Of a DNA stretch of 12,239 bases, positions 1 through 6,139 are shown in pieces. The DNA is from Bifidobacteriaceae bacterium (lineage in GTDB: Bacteria; Actinomycetota; Actinomycetes; Actinomycetales; WQXJ01): positions 1-12,239 of the forward strand of contig JAISBQ010000171.1 of NCBI GenBank assembly GCA_031266115.1, given 5' to 3'. A program made the position numbers and the translations under genes. The notes under the pieces were generated by a model. It was not told the origin of the DNA, searched no databases, and saw only the letters and a program-made list of their open reading frames with translations. Every line of letters begins with the position of its first letter. The stretch's first letter is position 1.

Positions 1-1298
1 TGGTGGCCGCGGCCGGACAAGCCGACGGCGACCGGAACGTGGCCTCGGACGCGGCATTGATGCACTACCCGGCCTCGTATCCGCCGGTCCTGTCCGTGGC
101 GGCGATCCGTCCGGACGGCAGCCCCATGCCTTCCGGGTACCACAACGACCTCGTGGACATCGCCGCCCCCGGTACCGAGGTGGGAATCCTCATCGAAGGC
201 GGTTCCGTGGGGTACGGCGCGGGCACCAGCTTCGCGGCCCCGCACGCCGCGGCCGCCGTCGCCTTGCTGCGTCGCCACCGCCAAGACCTCGGCCCCGAAG
301 CGATCGTCGCCGCCATCACCGAGGCCGCCCGCGATATCACCGCCACGGGAAACGGCCGGGATCCGTACACCGGGGCCGGAAGCCTTGATGCCCCACAGGC
401 GCTCGCCCGGATCATGGACACCGCCGGGCCCACCACCCGCCTCGCGTTGAGCGTCTCCGCCCAGGCCACGGTGGCCGATGTGCCCATTTCCGCCACGGTG
501 GCGGGCTGGGATGCCGTCGGCAACCCGGTGCCCGATGCCGCCTCGGCCACCGTGGCGTACTCGTTGGGCACCGGATGCACGTTCCCTGTGGGTACGGGCC
601 TGTCACTGCGGACCTGCACGGTGACGGCCACGTTCGACGGGGTCTCGGCCAAGGCCACCGTGGATGTCTTTGACCCCTCGGCGCTGCGCCATCTCGCCAT
701 CGTGGGTGATGCCGTAGCCGGAGGTACCCTCGCCGTCACCCCGCCCGCAGGGTGGCCCGCCAGGTCTGTGGCGTGGCAGTGGACAGCGGCCGGGACGCCG
801 GTGCCTGGGGCCACCTCCGCGACGTATACCCTGCCCGCCGACGCGCCATCGGGCACACTGGTCGGGGTGGCCTGGACCCTGACACACCGTGGCCTGGCCG
901 CATCGGGTCATGTCGATGCCCTGGCGGTGGTGCGCGGGCCATTGTCGGACTCCTCGGCGAACACTCCCGGACCAGACGCCGGTTCCGGTGAGTCCCCCAC
1001 GGTGATTCCGCCCGGCACGGCCCCAATCAAGGCGACGGCCAAGGTCACCATCGTGCGCAAGGGTCGTGTCGTCATCGTGCGCGTCAAGGCAGCGGGGGTC
1101 GCGAAACCCACCGGAACGGTGAGGGTGAAGTTCGGAAAGGTGACGAAGAACGCCACGCTCAAGGCGGGTGGCAAAGGGACAGTCAAGGTCCGCGCGCCCA
1201 AGAAGGTGCGGGGGAAGGTCAAAGTGACGGCCGTCTACCGGGGTAGTTCCGCCGTCAAGAAGGGCACGTCCGCCACCAAGCGCATGACGTTCACCTGA
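1..1298 (+). CDS. Subtilisin-like serine protease (S8), 3' part, with Ig-like and Lys-rich C-terminal domains
   Basis: The gene is cut by the left edge; the open frame starts at base 3 and about 431 codons remain. Seen: the end of a subtilase catalytic domain with the nucleophile motif GTSFAAPH (Ser at residue 76 of the fragment), preceded by a YPASYPPVLSVAA segment and an IAAPG turn, both typical of S8 peptidases. The catalytic Asp and His must lie upstream. The position normally held by the oxyanion-hole Asn (AAAGN) reads AAAGQ (Gln at residue 6). After about residue 140 come a beta-rich segment with two Cys (residues 192 and 205), an Ig-like repeat around 229-310 with the pattern GTPVPGATSATYTL, a Pro/Gly/Ser linker (about 313-341), and a strongly basic Lys-rich Ig-like domain (about 342-431). 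No LPXTG sorting signal is visible, so release or charge-mediated wall binding is inferred. An extracellular protease role is likely; the substrate is unknown. The NUDIX gene begins 6 bp after the stop. Confidence 0.9.
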   Translation, partial: VAAAGQADGDRNVASDAALMHYPASYPPVLSVAAIRPDGSPMPSGYHNDLVDIAAPGTEVGILIEGGSVGYGAGTSFAAPHAAAAVALLRRHRQDLGPEAIVAAITEAARDITATGNGRDPYTGAGSLDAPQALARIMDTAGPTTRLALSVSAQATVADVPISATVAGWDAVGNPVPDAASATVAYSLGTGCTFPVGTGLSLRTCTVTATFDGVSAKATVDVFDPSALRHLAIVGDAVAGGTLAVTPPAGWPARSVAWQWTAAGTPVPGATSATYTLPADAPSGTLVGVAWTLTHRGLAASGHVDALAVVRGPLSDSSANTPGPDAGSGESPTVIPPGTAPIKATAKVTIVRKGRVVIVRVKAAGVAKPTGTVRVKFGKVTKNATLKAGGKGTVKVRAPKKVRGKVKVTAVYRGSSAVKKGTSATKRMTFT

Positions 1299-1304
1299 CC
1301 CCAT

Positions 1305-2294
1305 ATGACCGACGGATGGGTGACGTGCTCCTGCGCGACCGGCCGGCACTGGGGACCGCGTGGCGCGGCGGGTCTGTTGGTCTATGACTGTGACGCCGAT
1401 GCCGTCTTGTTGCAGCTCAGGGGGAACCACACCAACGAGGGTGGCCTGTGGGGTCTGCCGGGGGGAGCCCTCGAGCCGGGGGAGACCCCGAGGGATGCGA
1501 CCGAACGTGAGACCTGGGAAGAAGCAGGTCTGACGCCGCGGGACAGTCAGCCGGTCTGGTGGTTCACGGACGCCCACGAGGCACGGACCTACACCACAGG
1601 CCGCCGTCATCGCTCAAGCGGGGCACAAGGGTGGTTCACGGACGCCCACGAGGCATGGACCTACACCACCGTGGTAGCGCGCTGGACCGGTCCACGCGGC
1701 TTCACCCCTGAGCCGTCCAACGACGAATCCGTGGCGCTGGAGTGGGTCCGCCGTGCGCAGGTGTCCGAACGCCCGCTCCACGGCGCGCTGGCGGACGCGT
1801 GGCCGCGCCTCGCACCGCGACTTGACGCGCGTCTGACCCTCGTGGTGGACATCGCCAACGTCATGGGTTCGGTCAACGACGGCTGGTACCGGGACCGGCT
1901 GGCGGCGGCGCGGCGTTGGCGCGATCGGCTCGCACCGCTCGCCCGCATCGGGGTGCCGGGGGACGCCATCGGCTGGCCCGAATTCGGCGGGTTCTACCCG
2001 CGGCTGGTTCTCGTGGTCGAGGGCAAAGCTTCGGCGTTGGCCGCTGAGGGAGAGTCGCGCGGCGGGGACAGTCACATAGAGCGAGGGGACTCACAAGTGC
2101 GTGTTGTGAGCGCTCCTCGCGACGGGGACAGCCAGATTGTCGCCGAGGTGAAGGCCGCCATCGGCGGCGGGGACATCGCCATTGTCGCGACGGCGGACCG
2201 GGAGCTGCGCGATCGGGTAGTCGATGCGGGCGGATGGTTCGTGGGCCCCGGCGCGCTGCGGCGGCTCACCGGTTCGGCCGTGCCTGTCGCGTAG
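1305..2294 (+). CDS. NUDIX hydrolase fused to a C-terminal NYN/PIN-like nuclease domain
   Basis: 329 residues. The N-terminal half is a NUDIX domain: the Nudix box runs from Gly54 to Leu76, with REtwEE at 68-73 supplying the Mg-binding glutamates. The lead-in CSC...RHWG...GAAGLLVYD is typical of an actinobacterial NUDIX subgroup. NUDIX enzymes cleave nucleoside diphosphates linked to another moiety; the substrate cannot be told here. The C-terminal half (about 176-325) resembles NYN/PIN-like ribonuclease domains: VVDIANVMGS with Asp182, GWYRDR, the strand LVLVVEG, and ATADREL with Asp298. A dual role in nucleotide or RNA metabolism is inference. Oddities: a 24-residue in-frame partial duplication right after the Nudix box (WFTDAHEA-R/W-TYTT at 86-98 and 110-122) and a Gly/Asp/Ser-rich insertion near 249-265. 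The ATG lies 6 bp after the protease stop with no clear Shine-Dalgarno, so coupling is possible; GTG at 1320 is an alternative start. Confidence 0.88.
   Translation: MTDGWVTCSCATGRHWGPRGAAGLLVYDCDADAVLLQLRGNHTNEGGLWGLPGGALEPGETPRDATERETWEEAGLTPRDSQPVWWFTDAHEARTYTTGRRHRSSGAQGWFTDAHEAWTYTTVVARWTGPRGFTPEPSNDESVALEWVRRAQVSERPLHGALADAWPRLAPRLDARLTLVVDIANVMGSVNDGWYRDRLAAARRWRDRLAPLARIGVPGDAIGWPEFGGFYPRLVLVVEGKASALAAEGESRGGDSHIERGDSQVRVVSAPRDGDSQIVAEVKAAIGGGDIAIVATADRELRDRVVDAGGWFVGPGALRRLTGSAVPVA
1558..1669 (+). repeat. Direct repeat pair (40 bp, one mismatch) with 32-bp spacer inside the NUDIX gene
   Basis: Bases 1558-1597 recur at 1630-1669 with a single difference (C1584 versus T1656). The start-to-start distance is 72 bp, exactly 24 codons, so the frame is kept. 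The 32-bp spacer 1598-1629 does not resemble either copy. Deleting 1598-1669 restores a continuous strand reading FTDAHEA-R-TYTTVVARW, which suggests the original gene lacked these 24 codons. Confidence 0.95.
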
Positions 2295-2297
2295 TGT
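2292..2297 (+). promoter_or_regulatory. Candidate -10 box (TAGTGT) for the GNAT gene
   Basis: TAGTGT overlaps the NUDIX stop codon and ends 8 nt before the GTG at 2306. This fits the actinobacterial TANNNT -10 consensus and a leaderless or nearly leaderless transcript. No convincing -35 element is seen. The alternative is translation coupled to the upstream gene from GTG 2294, which overlaps the stop by one base. Confidence 0.4.
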
Positions 2298-2305
2298 TGA
2301 CCTCC

Positions 2306-2908
2306 GTGGAGCCCTACCCACTTGTGGCTGACGGCCTGGTACTCGACCAATTGACCCCTGGCGATGTCGAGCGCGTGCGCGCTTACTGTCAAGACCCCGA
2401 CATCCGGATGTGGATTCCCCTGCCCGCGCCATACGGACGCGCTGACGCACACGAGTTCATCACCGGCACCCAGCTCCAGGGATGGCAGACCGGAACCACC
2501 CGCACGTGGGCCATCCGCGAGCCGATCTCGGCCGCCACGCTGCGCCTTGCCGGGACGGTGGACATCAAGCTGGACGGCACCGGATCGGGCGAGATCGGTT
2601 TCGCCCTCGCGCCCGATTCGCGAGGCAGGGGTATCGCCACCGTCGCGGTCCGTGCCGTGCTCCGCCACGCGTTGGCCCCCAGTGGCATAGGTTTGCGGCG
2701 TGTGGTGTGGAAGGCCGTGGTGGGCAACTGGGCCTCACGCCACGTCGCTGTGCGCGCCGGATTCACCATTGAGGGCACCATCAGGTCCGAGGTGATCCAC
2801 CACGGACGCCCCCGCGACGCCTGGGTGGGGACCGTGGTTGTCGGGGATCCAGCGATCGAAAGCGGGACGTGGGCGGATGTCCCCGTTCAACGGTTGCCGG
2901 GAGCGTGA
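2306..2908 (+). CDS. GNAT N-acetyltransferase, RimJ/RimL type
   Basis: 200 residues from GTG 2306. Seen: the N-terminal LVLDQLTPGDVERV strand-helix typical of the Acetyltransf_3 (RimJ/RimL) group, the acetyl-CoA pyrophosphate-binding motif SRGRGIA at residues 105-111 followed by a long helix, and the C-terminal block VVGNWASRHVAVRAGF with Asn141, then EGTIR. These proteins move an acetyl group from acetyl-CoA to a protein N-terminus, amino sugar, antibiotic or small amine; the acceptor is not predictable. Starting at 2306 places a TAGTGT box 8 nt upstream; GTG 2294 would add four residues and overlap the NUDIX stop. The stop codon lies inside the first copy of a 28-bp direct repeat shared with the start of the next gene. 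Nothing is missing from the fold core, so the protein is probably active. Confidence 0.9.
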   Translation: MEPYPLVADGLVLDQLTPGDVERVRAYCQDPDIRMWIPLPAPYGRADAHEFITGTQLQGWQTGTTRTWAIREPISAATLRLAGTVDIKLDGTGSGEIGFALAPDSRGRGIATVAVRAVLRHALAPSGIGLRRVVWKAVVGNWASRHVAVRAGFTIEGTIRSEVIHHGRPRDAWVGTVVVGDPAIESGTWADVPVQRLPGA

Positions 2909-2994
2909 TCGCGTGAGCAAGCCGTGCGGTCTCCCAGTGACCGCGGAACGCCCTGACCAGTATCGGGCGTGATCGCGTGAGCACGCCGTGCGGT
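2903..2994 (+). repeat. Direct repeat pair (28 bp, one mismatch) duplicating the gene junction before the M20 gene
   Basis: Bases 2903-2930 recur at 2967-2994, differing only at A2920/C2984; the offset is 64 bp and the spacer 2931-2966 is 36 bp. Each copy holds the same stop-TCGC-GTG arrangement: TGA 2906-2908 then GTG 2913 in copy 1, and TGA 2970-2972 then GTG 2977 in copy 2. The second GTG is the M20 start; the first opens a short upstream ORF. Confidence 0.95.
2913..2972 (+). other. Possible 19-codon upstream ORF created by the repeat
   Basis: GTG 2913 opens a frame of 19 codons beginning MSKPCG, ending at TGA 2970-2972, four bases before the M20 start GTG 2977, whose product begins MSTPCG. 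The uORF therefore starts with a near copy of the M20 N-terminus and ends in the same stop-TCGC-GTG spacing found between the GNAT stop and the uORF start. It could pass ribosomes from the GNAT gene to the M20 gene by termination-reinitiation, or it could be an accidental by-product. Neither start has a good Shine-Dalgarno. Confidence 0.3.
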
Positions 2995-4311
2995 GGCGCG
3001 GACCTCGCCAGTGCCGCCGCTGAGGCTGTCCGTTTTACCAGCGATCTGATCAGGATCGACACCACCAACACCGGTGACGATGATTCGCGGGGCGAACGCG
3101 AGGCCGCCGAATACGTGGTGGGACTGCTGGAGGACGTCGGTTACGAACCGGTGTACGTCGAATCGCGCCCACGGCGGGCCAACGTGTTCCTACGGATTGC
3201 CGGCGCCGATCCCAGCCGCAGCGCGCTGGTGGTCCATGGGCATCTCGATGTGGTTCCCGCCGACCCGCACGAATGGACGGTTGATCCGTTCAGCGGCGCC
3301 ATCGAGGACGGCATGGCGTGGGGTCGCGGCGCGGTCGACATGAAAGACATGGACGCGATGATGATCGCCTGCGTCCGCGACATGGCCGTCAACGGGTGGT
3401 GTCCGGCGCGCGACCTTGTGGTGGCGTTCTTTGCGGATGAGGAATCGAGCGGCACCTGGGGTTCCGAGTGGTGCGTGCGCAACCGGCCGGACCTGTTCGC
3501 GGGCGCCACAGAAGCGATCGGGGAGGTGGGCGGCTTCTCTACGACGGTGGCCGGGCGACGTGCCTATCTGGTGCAAACGGCCGAGAAGGGGCTCATGTGG
3601 TTGCGCCTGATCATGCGCGGGACTGCCGGTCATGGTAGCGCCGCCAACTCGGACAACGCGGTCACACACCTCGCCGACGCCGTCGCGCGCCTTGCCGCGC
3701 ACCGGTGGCCCCGCGACATGATGCCCGCCGTGGACACGCTGCTGCGCGGGGTCGCAGATCTGGTGGGACGCCCCTATAGCGACGATCCCGCGACCATCGA
3801 CGCCTTGGTCGATGCCTTGGGTCCAGCGCGGCGGTTCGTCGCCCCATCCCTGGGCACGGCCCTCAACCCGACGGGTCTGCAGGCGGGTTGCAAGGCCAAC
3901 GTGGTCCCCTCCCACGCCGAGGCGACCATGGATGTCCGACCCCTGCCTGGGCAAGAGGACCATGCCCTCGCCGTGGTGGCCGATGTCCTGGGCGAGCGGG
4001 GCCACGTCGAGATCCTCCACCGCGGCATCGGTGTGGAGGCGCCATTTGACGTTCCCCTTGTTGACGCGATGGCGGCGGCGCTGGGCAGGGCCGACCCAGA
4101 CGCCGTGGTACTGCCCTACCTGTTGCCGGCCGGCACAGACGCCAAGTCTCTCGCCGCCCTGGGGATTCGCGGCTACGGGTTTGTGCCGTTGCGGCTGCCG
4201 GCGGACTTCGACTTCACCGCGATGTTCCACGGCGTCGACGAACGCGTGCCGGTCGGGGCTATCGAGTTCGGTACTCGGGTTCTCGCCGACTTCCTTGCTA
4301 CAGCGGGCTGA
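2977..4311 (+). CDS. M20-family zinc metallopeptidase (dipeptidase/deacylase-like)
   Basis: 444 residues, normal for M20/M25/M40 hydrolases. Seen: VVHGHLDVVPA with metal ligand His89 and Asp91, GRGAVDMKDM with bridging Asp121, FADEESSG with catalytic Glu155 and metal ligand Glu156, Glu183 in GEVGG as a probable third ligand, the lid/dimerisation domain from about 200 to 320, and the final FHGVDERV with ligand His418. All residues for a di-zinc centre are present, so it is likely an active cytosolic amidohydrolase cutting dipeptides or N-acyl amino acids; the substrate cannot be assigned. Mycobacteria carry a comparable M20 gene in the same neighbourhood as uppP and metH. GTG 2977 is chosen because the N-terminal helix before RFTSDLIRIDTTNTG needs it and no better start exists. 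The 3' end overlaps the convergent uppP gene by 14 bp. Confidence 0.94.
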   Translation: MSTPCGGADLASAAAEAVRFTSDLIRIDTTNTGDDDSRGEREAAEYVVGLLEDVGYEPVYVESRPRRANVFLRIAGADPSRSALVVHGHLDVVPADPHEWTVDPFSGAIEDGMAWGRGAVDMKDMDAMMIACVRDMAVNGWCPARDLVVAFFADEESSGTWGSEWCVRNRPDLFAGATEAIGEVGGFSTTVAGRRAYLVQTAEKGLMWLRLIMRGTAGHGSAANSDNAVTHLADAVARLAAHRWPRDMMPAVDTLLRGVADLVGRPYSDDPATIDALVDALGPARRFVAPSLGTALNPTGLQAGCKANVVPSHAEATMDVRPLPGQEDHALAVVADVLGERGHVEILHRGIGVEAPFDVPLVDAMAAALGRADPDAVVLPYLLPAGTDAKSLAALGIRGYGFVPLRLPADFDFTAMFHGVDERVPVGAIEFGTRVLADFLATAG

Positions 4312-5122
4312 TCGCGCCCGCGGCGAGGAGCACCAGACCGAGCGCCCCGAGGCCAAGACGATAGAACACGAACGGCCGGTAGGAATACGTCGAGACGATC
4401 TTGAGGAAGGCGATGATCACCACATAGCCGACGGCGAAGGCGGTCAGGCCAGCCGTCATCGTCGGTATCCAGCCGGGAACGCTGCCGGGGTCGCCCAGCG
4501 AGGTGGCCAACTCGTACAGGCCCGACCCGAACACGGCGGGCATGGCCAACAGGAACGAATATCGTGCAGCGGCCTCGCGCGTATAGCCCATGAGCAGGCC
4601 AGCGGTGATGGTGCCGCCAGAACGGGACACGCCGGGCACCAAGGCGAGGGCCTGGGCGAAACCGAACAGGACGCCATCGCGCACCGACAAATCCCGCAGG
4701 GTGAGGCGCTGGGCGGCGCGAGTATCGGCCCACCAGAGGATCAGGCCGAACACGATGAGCATCGCGGCGGTGATGTACAGGTTGCGCAGGTGGGTCTCGA
4801 TCGCGTCGGTGAAGATCAACCCCAACACCACGATCGGGATCGAGCCAGCGATGATCAGCCAGCCCATCCGCCCCTCGGAACTGTGCTCGGCATGCCATGC
4901 CGATCGCCACCAGCCTCGCGCGATCGCCACCACCTCGCGGCGGAAATACAACACCACCGCCAACTCGGTGCCAATTTGAATGATCGCGGTGAACGCAGCA
5001 CCGGGATCAGCGCCTGTGGGGAGGAACTCGCCCACCACACGCACGTGCGCAGACGAGGAGATCGGCAGAAACTCAGTCAGGCCCTGGACAATTCCCAGAA
5101 CAAGTGCCTCCCACAGACTCAC
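4298..5122 (-). CDS. uppP: Undecaprenyl-diphosphatase UppP (BacA family)
   Basis: 274 residues, standard for the family. It dephosphorylates undecaprenyl diphosphate to the monophosphate lipid carrier used for peptidoglycan and other envelope polymers, with its active site facing the outside of the membrane; family members are also linked to bacitracin tolerance. Seen: motif 1 QGLTEFLPISSSAH (Glu17, His26) near the N-terminus, motif 2 PGVSRSGGT at 163-171 with the catalytic Arg167, and about eight hydrophobic helices, for example around 46-60, 88-105, 117-131, 151-163, 188-206, 221-241 and 255-271. GTG 5122 is preceded by a perfectly placed TACCCT box, so the mRNA is probably leaderless. The gene diverges from the aldo/keto reductase across 51 bp and its 3' end overlaps the M20 gene by 14 bp. 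A 12-bp unit repeated with a 20-bp period at 4901-4932 lies within it and changes nothing obvious. Confidence 0.97.
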   Translation of the reverse strand: MSLWEALVLGIVQGLTEFLPISSSAHVRVVGEFLPTGADPGAAFTAIIQIGTELAVVLYFRREVVAIARGWWRSAWHAEHSSEGRMGWLIIAGSIPIVVLGLIFTDAIETHLRNLYITAAMLIVFGLILWWADTRAAQRLTLRDLSVRDGVLFGFAQALALVPGVSRSGGTITAGLLMGYTREAAARYSFLLAMPAVFGSGLYELATSLGDPGSVPGWIPTMTAGLTAFAVGYVVIIAFLKIVSTYSYRPFVFYRLGLGALGLVLLAAGAISPL

Positions 5123-5128
5123 CTAGGC

Positions 5129-5134
5129 AGGGTA
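5129..5134 (-). promoter_or_regulatory. -10 box (TACCCT) of uppP, leaderless
   Basis: On the minus strand the order is TACCCT, GCCTAG, GTG. The hexamer ends 6 nt before the start codon, which puts the transcription start on the G of GTG. The same box with the same 6-nt spacing and a very similar spacer stands before mshC. No Shine-Dalgarno could fit in such a leader. Confidence 0.65.
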
Positions 5135-5159
5135 GCCGACGCCGACGAGGATCTGAGGC

Positions 5160-5165
5160 TAAGGT
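5160..5165 (+). promoter_or_regulatory. Candidate -10 box (TAAGGT) of the aldo/keto reductase gene
   Basis: TAAGGT ends 8 nt before ATG 5174, compatible with a leader of zero to two bases. It lies only 25 bp from the opposing uppP -10 box, so the -35 regions of the two promoters must overlap inside 51 bp. Confidence 0.5.
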
Positions 5166-5173
5166 CGGGCGGT

Positions 5174-6139
5174 ATGGAGTATCGCGCCGTGGGCCGCACG
5201 GGTCTGGTCGTCTCGGCGCTCGGCCTCGGGACGATGACGTGGGGCCGGGATACCGATGACATGGACGCCACCGACCAGTTGGCCGATTTCCTCGACGCCG
5301 GCGGCACCCTCGTGGATACGGCCGCCTCATACGGTGATGGAGCAGCCGAGGAACAACTCGGCGATCTGCTTGGCGTGGTGGCCGACCGGTCAGACCTCAT
5401 CCTCACCACCAAGTCCGGGGTGGGGACGCGCGGGGGACAGGCCGTGGTGGACGCCTCGCGCGGCAGTCTCCTAGCGAGTCTGGAAGGTTCGCTGCGACGC
5501 CTCGGCACCACCTGGGTGGACCTGTGGCTGGTCCAGGCTCCAGACCACCACACGCCCTTGGCCGAGACCCTCGGGGCGCTGACGATGGCTGTCCAATCCG
5601 GCAAGGCGCGCTATGTCGGGCTGTCCAACCACCCGGCGTGGCTAACCGCCGCCGCGGCGGCGCAGCTCCAGCGTGACGGCATCGAACTCGCGGCGGCCGA
5701 GGTCGAATACTCCCTCCTCCAGCGAGGGATCGAACGCGAACTGGTCCCTGCCGCGGCCGGCCTTGGTTTCGGGATCCTGGCGTGGTCGCCTCTTGGGCGA
5801 GGTGTGTTGACCGGGAAGTACCGGCATTCGATCCCCGCCGATTCGCGGGCGGCATCAGCCCACCTGCGGGGATTTGTCGAGCCCTATCTCAACACCTCGG
5901 CAGGTGCCATCGTCGAGGCCGTCGCCACCGCTGCCGATGGGCTCGGGGTCTCGCCGCTCGCGGTGGCTCTCGCGTGGGTGCGCCAGGCGCCGCAGGTGGC
6001 GTGCGCCATCGCCGGGGGAAGAACGGCAGGGCAGCTGCGCGCCTCGCTCGCGGCGGGGAACCTGGAACTACCCGCGGAGATCGTGGCGGCACTCGACGAG
6101 GTCAGCGCACCGGCACTCGGGTATCCCGAGCGGCTCTAG
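5174..6139 (+). CDS. Aldo/keto reductase family oxidoreductase with Gln at the catalytic His position
   Basis: 321 residues forming one TIM-barrel AKR domain of the class that begins YRAVGRTGLVVSALGLGTM. These enzymes reduce carbonyl groups with NADPH. Seen: tetrad residues Asp48 and Tyr53 in VDTAASYG and Lys80 in LTTKSG. The fourth, normally a His in a DL-x-x-x-H segment, aligns with Gln121 in VDLWLVQAPDHHTPLAETL. Later family blocks are intact: ARYVGLSNHPAW, the EVEYSLLQRGIE strand, GFGILAWSPLGRGVLTGKY, and a C-terminal cofactor-binding segment near GGRTAGQL. Gln121 (CAG, 5534-5536) may alter substrate choice or lower carbonyl reduction, as Glu does in the 5-beta-reductase AKR1D1; this is inference. 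ATG 5174 fits both the family N-terminus and the TAAGGT box. The stop TAG 6137-6139 shares its CTAG with the stop of the convergent acidic protein. The physiological substrate is unknown. Confidence 0.93.
   Translation: MEYRAVGRTGLVVSALGLGTMTWGRDTDDMDATDQLADFLDAGGTLVDTAASYGDGAAEEQLGDLLGVVADRSDLILTTKSGVGTRGGQAVVDASRGSLLASLEGSLRRLGTTWVDLWLVQAPDHHTPLAETLGALTMAVQSGKARYVGLSNHPAWLTAAAAAQLQRDGIELAAAEVEYSLLQRGIERELVPAAAGLGFGILAWSPLGRGVLTGKYRHSIPADSRAASAHLRGFVEPYLNTSAGAIVEAVATAADGLGVSPLAVALAWVRQAPQVACAIAGGRTAGQLRASLAAGNLELPAEIVAALDEVSAPALGYPERL

Noticed and set aside
603..1610. 335-codon antisense frame over the protease end and NUDIX start
   Set aside because: Spans two well-supported plus-strand genes and has no recognisable motif.
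3190..4356. 388-codon antisense frame opposite the M20 gene
   Set aside because: The M20 strand has all catalytic motifs; the antisense translation shows no domain and mirrors GC-rich codon structure.
4901..4940. Tandem 20-bp unit with 12 exact bases inside uppP
   Set aside because: It translates into an ordinary part of UppP without length change that I can detect, and short similarity of this kind can arise by chance; its period does not match the 61-72 bp repeats.
3812..5173. A 775-codon open frame that runs from within the M20 gene through the uppP antisense strand into the aldo/keto reductase
   Set aside because: Only the part from 5174 has family similarity. The upstream part lies out of frame with M20 and antisense to uppP, with Arg/Pro/Gln-rich low-quality translation; long stop-free frames are expected at this GC content.
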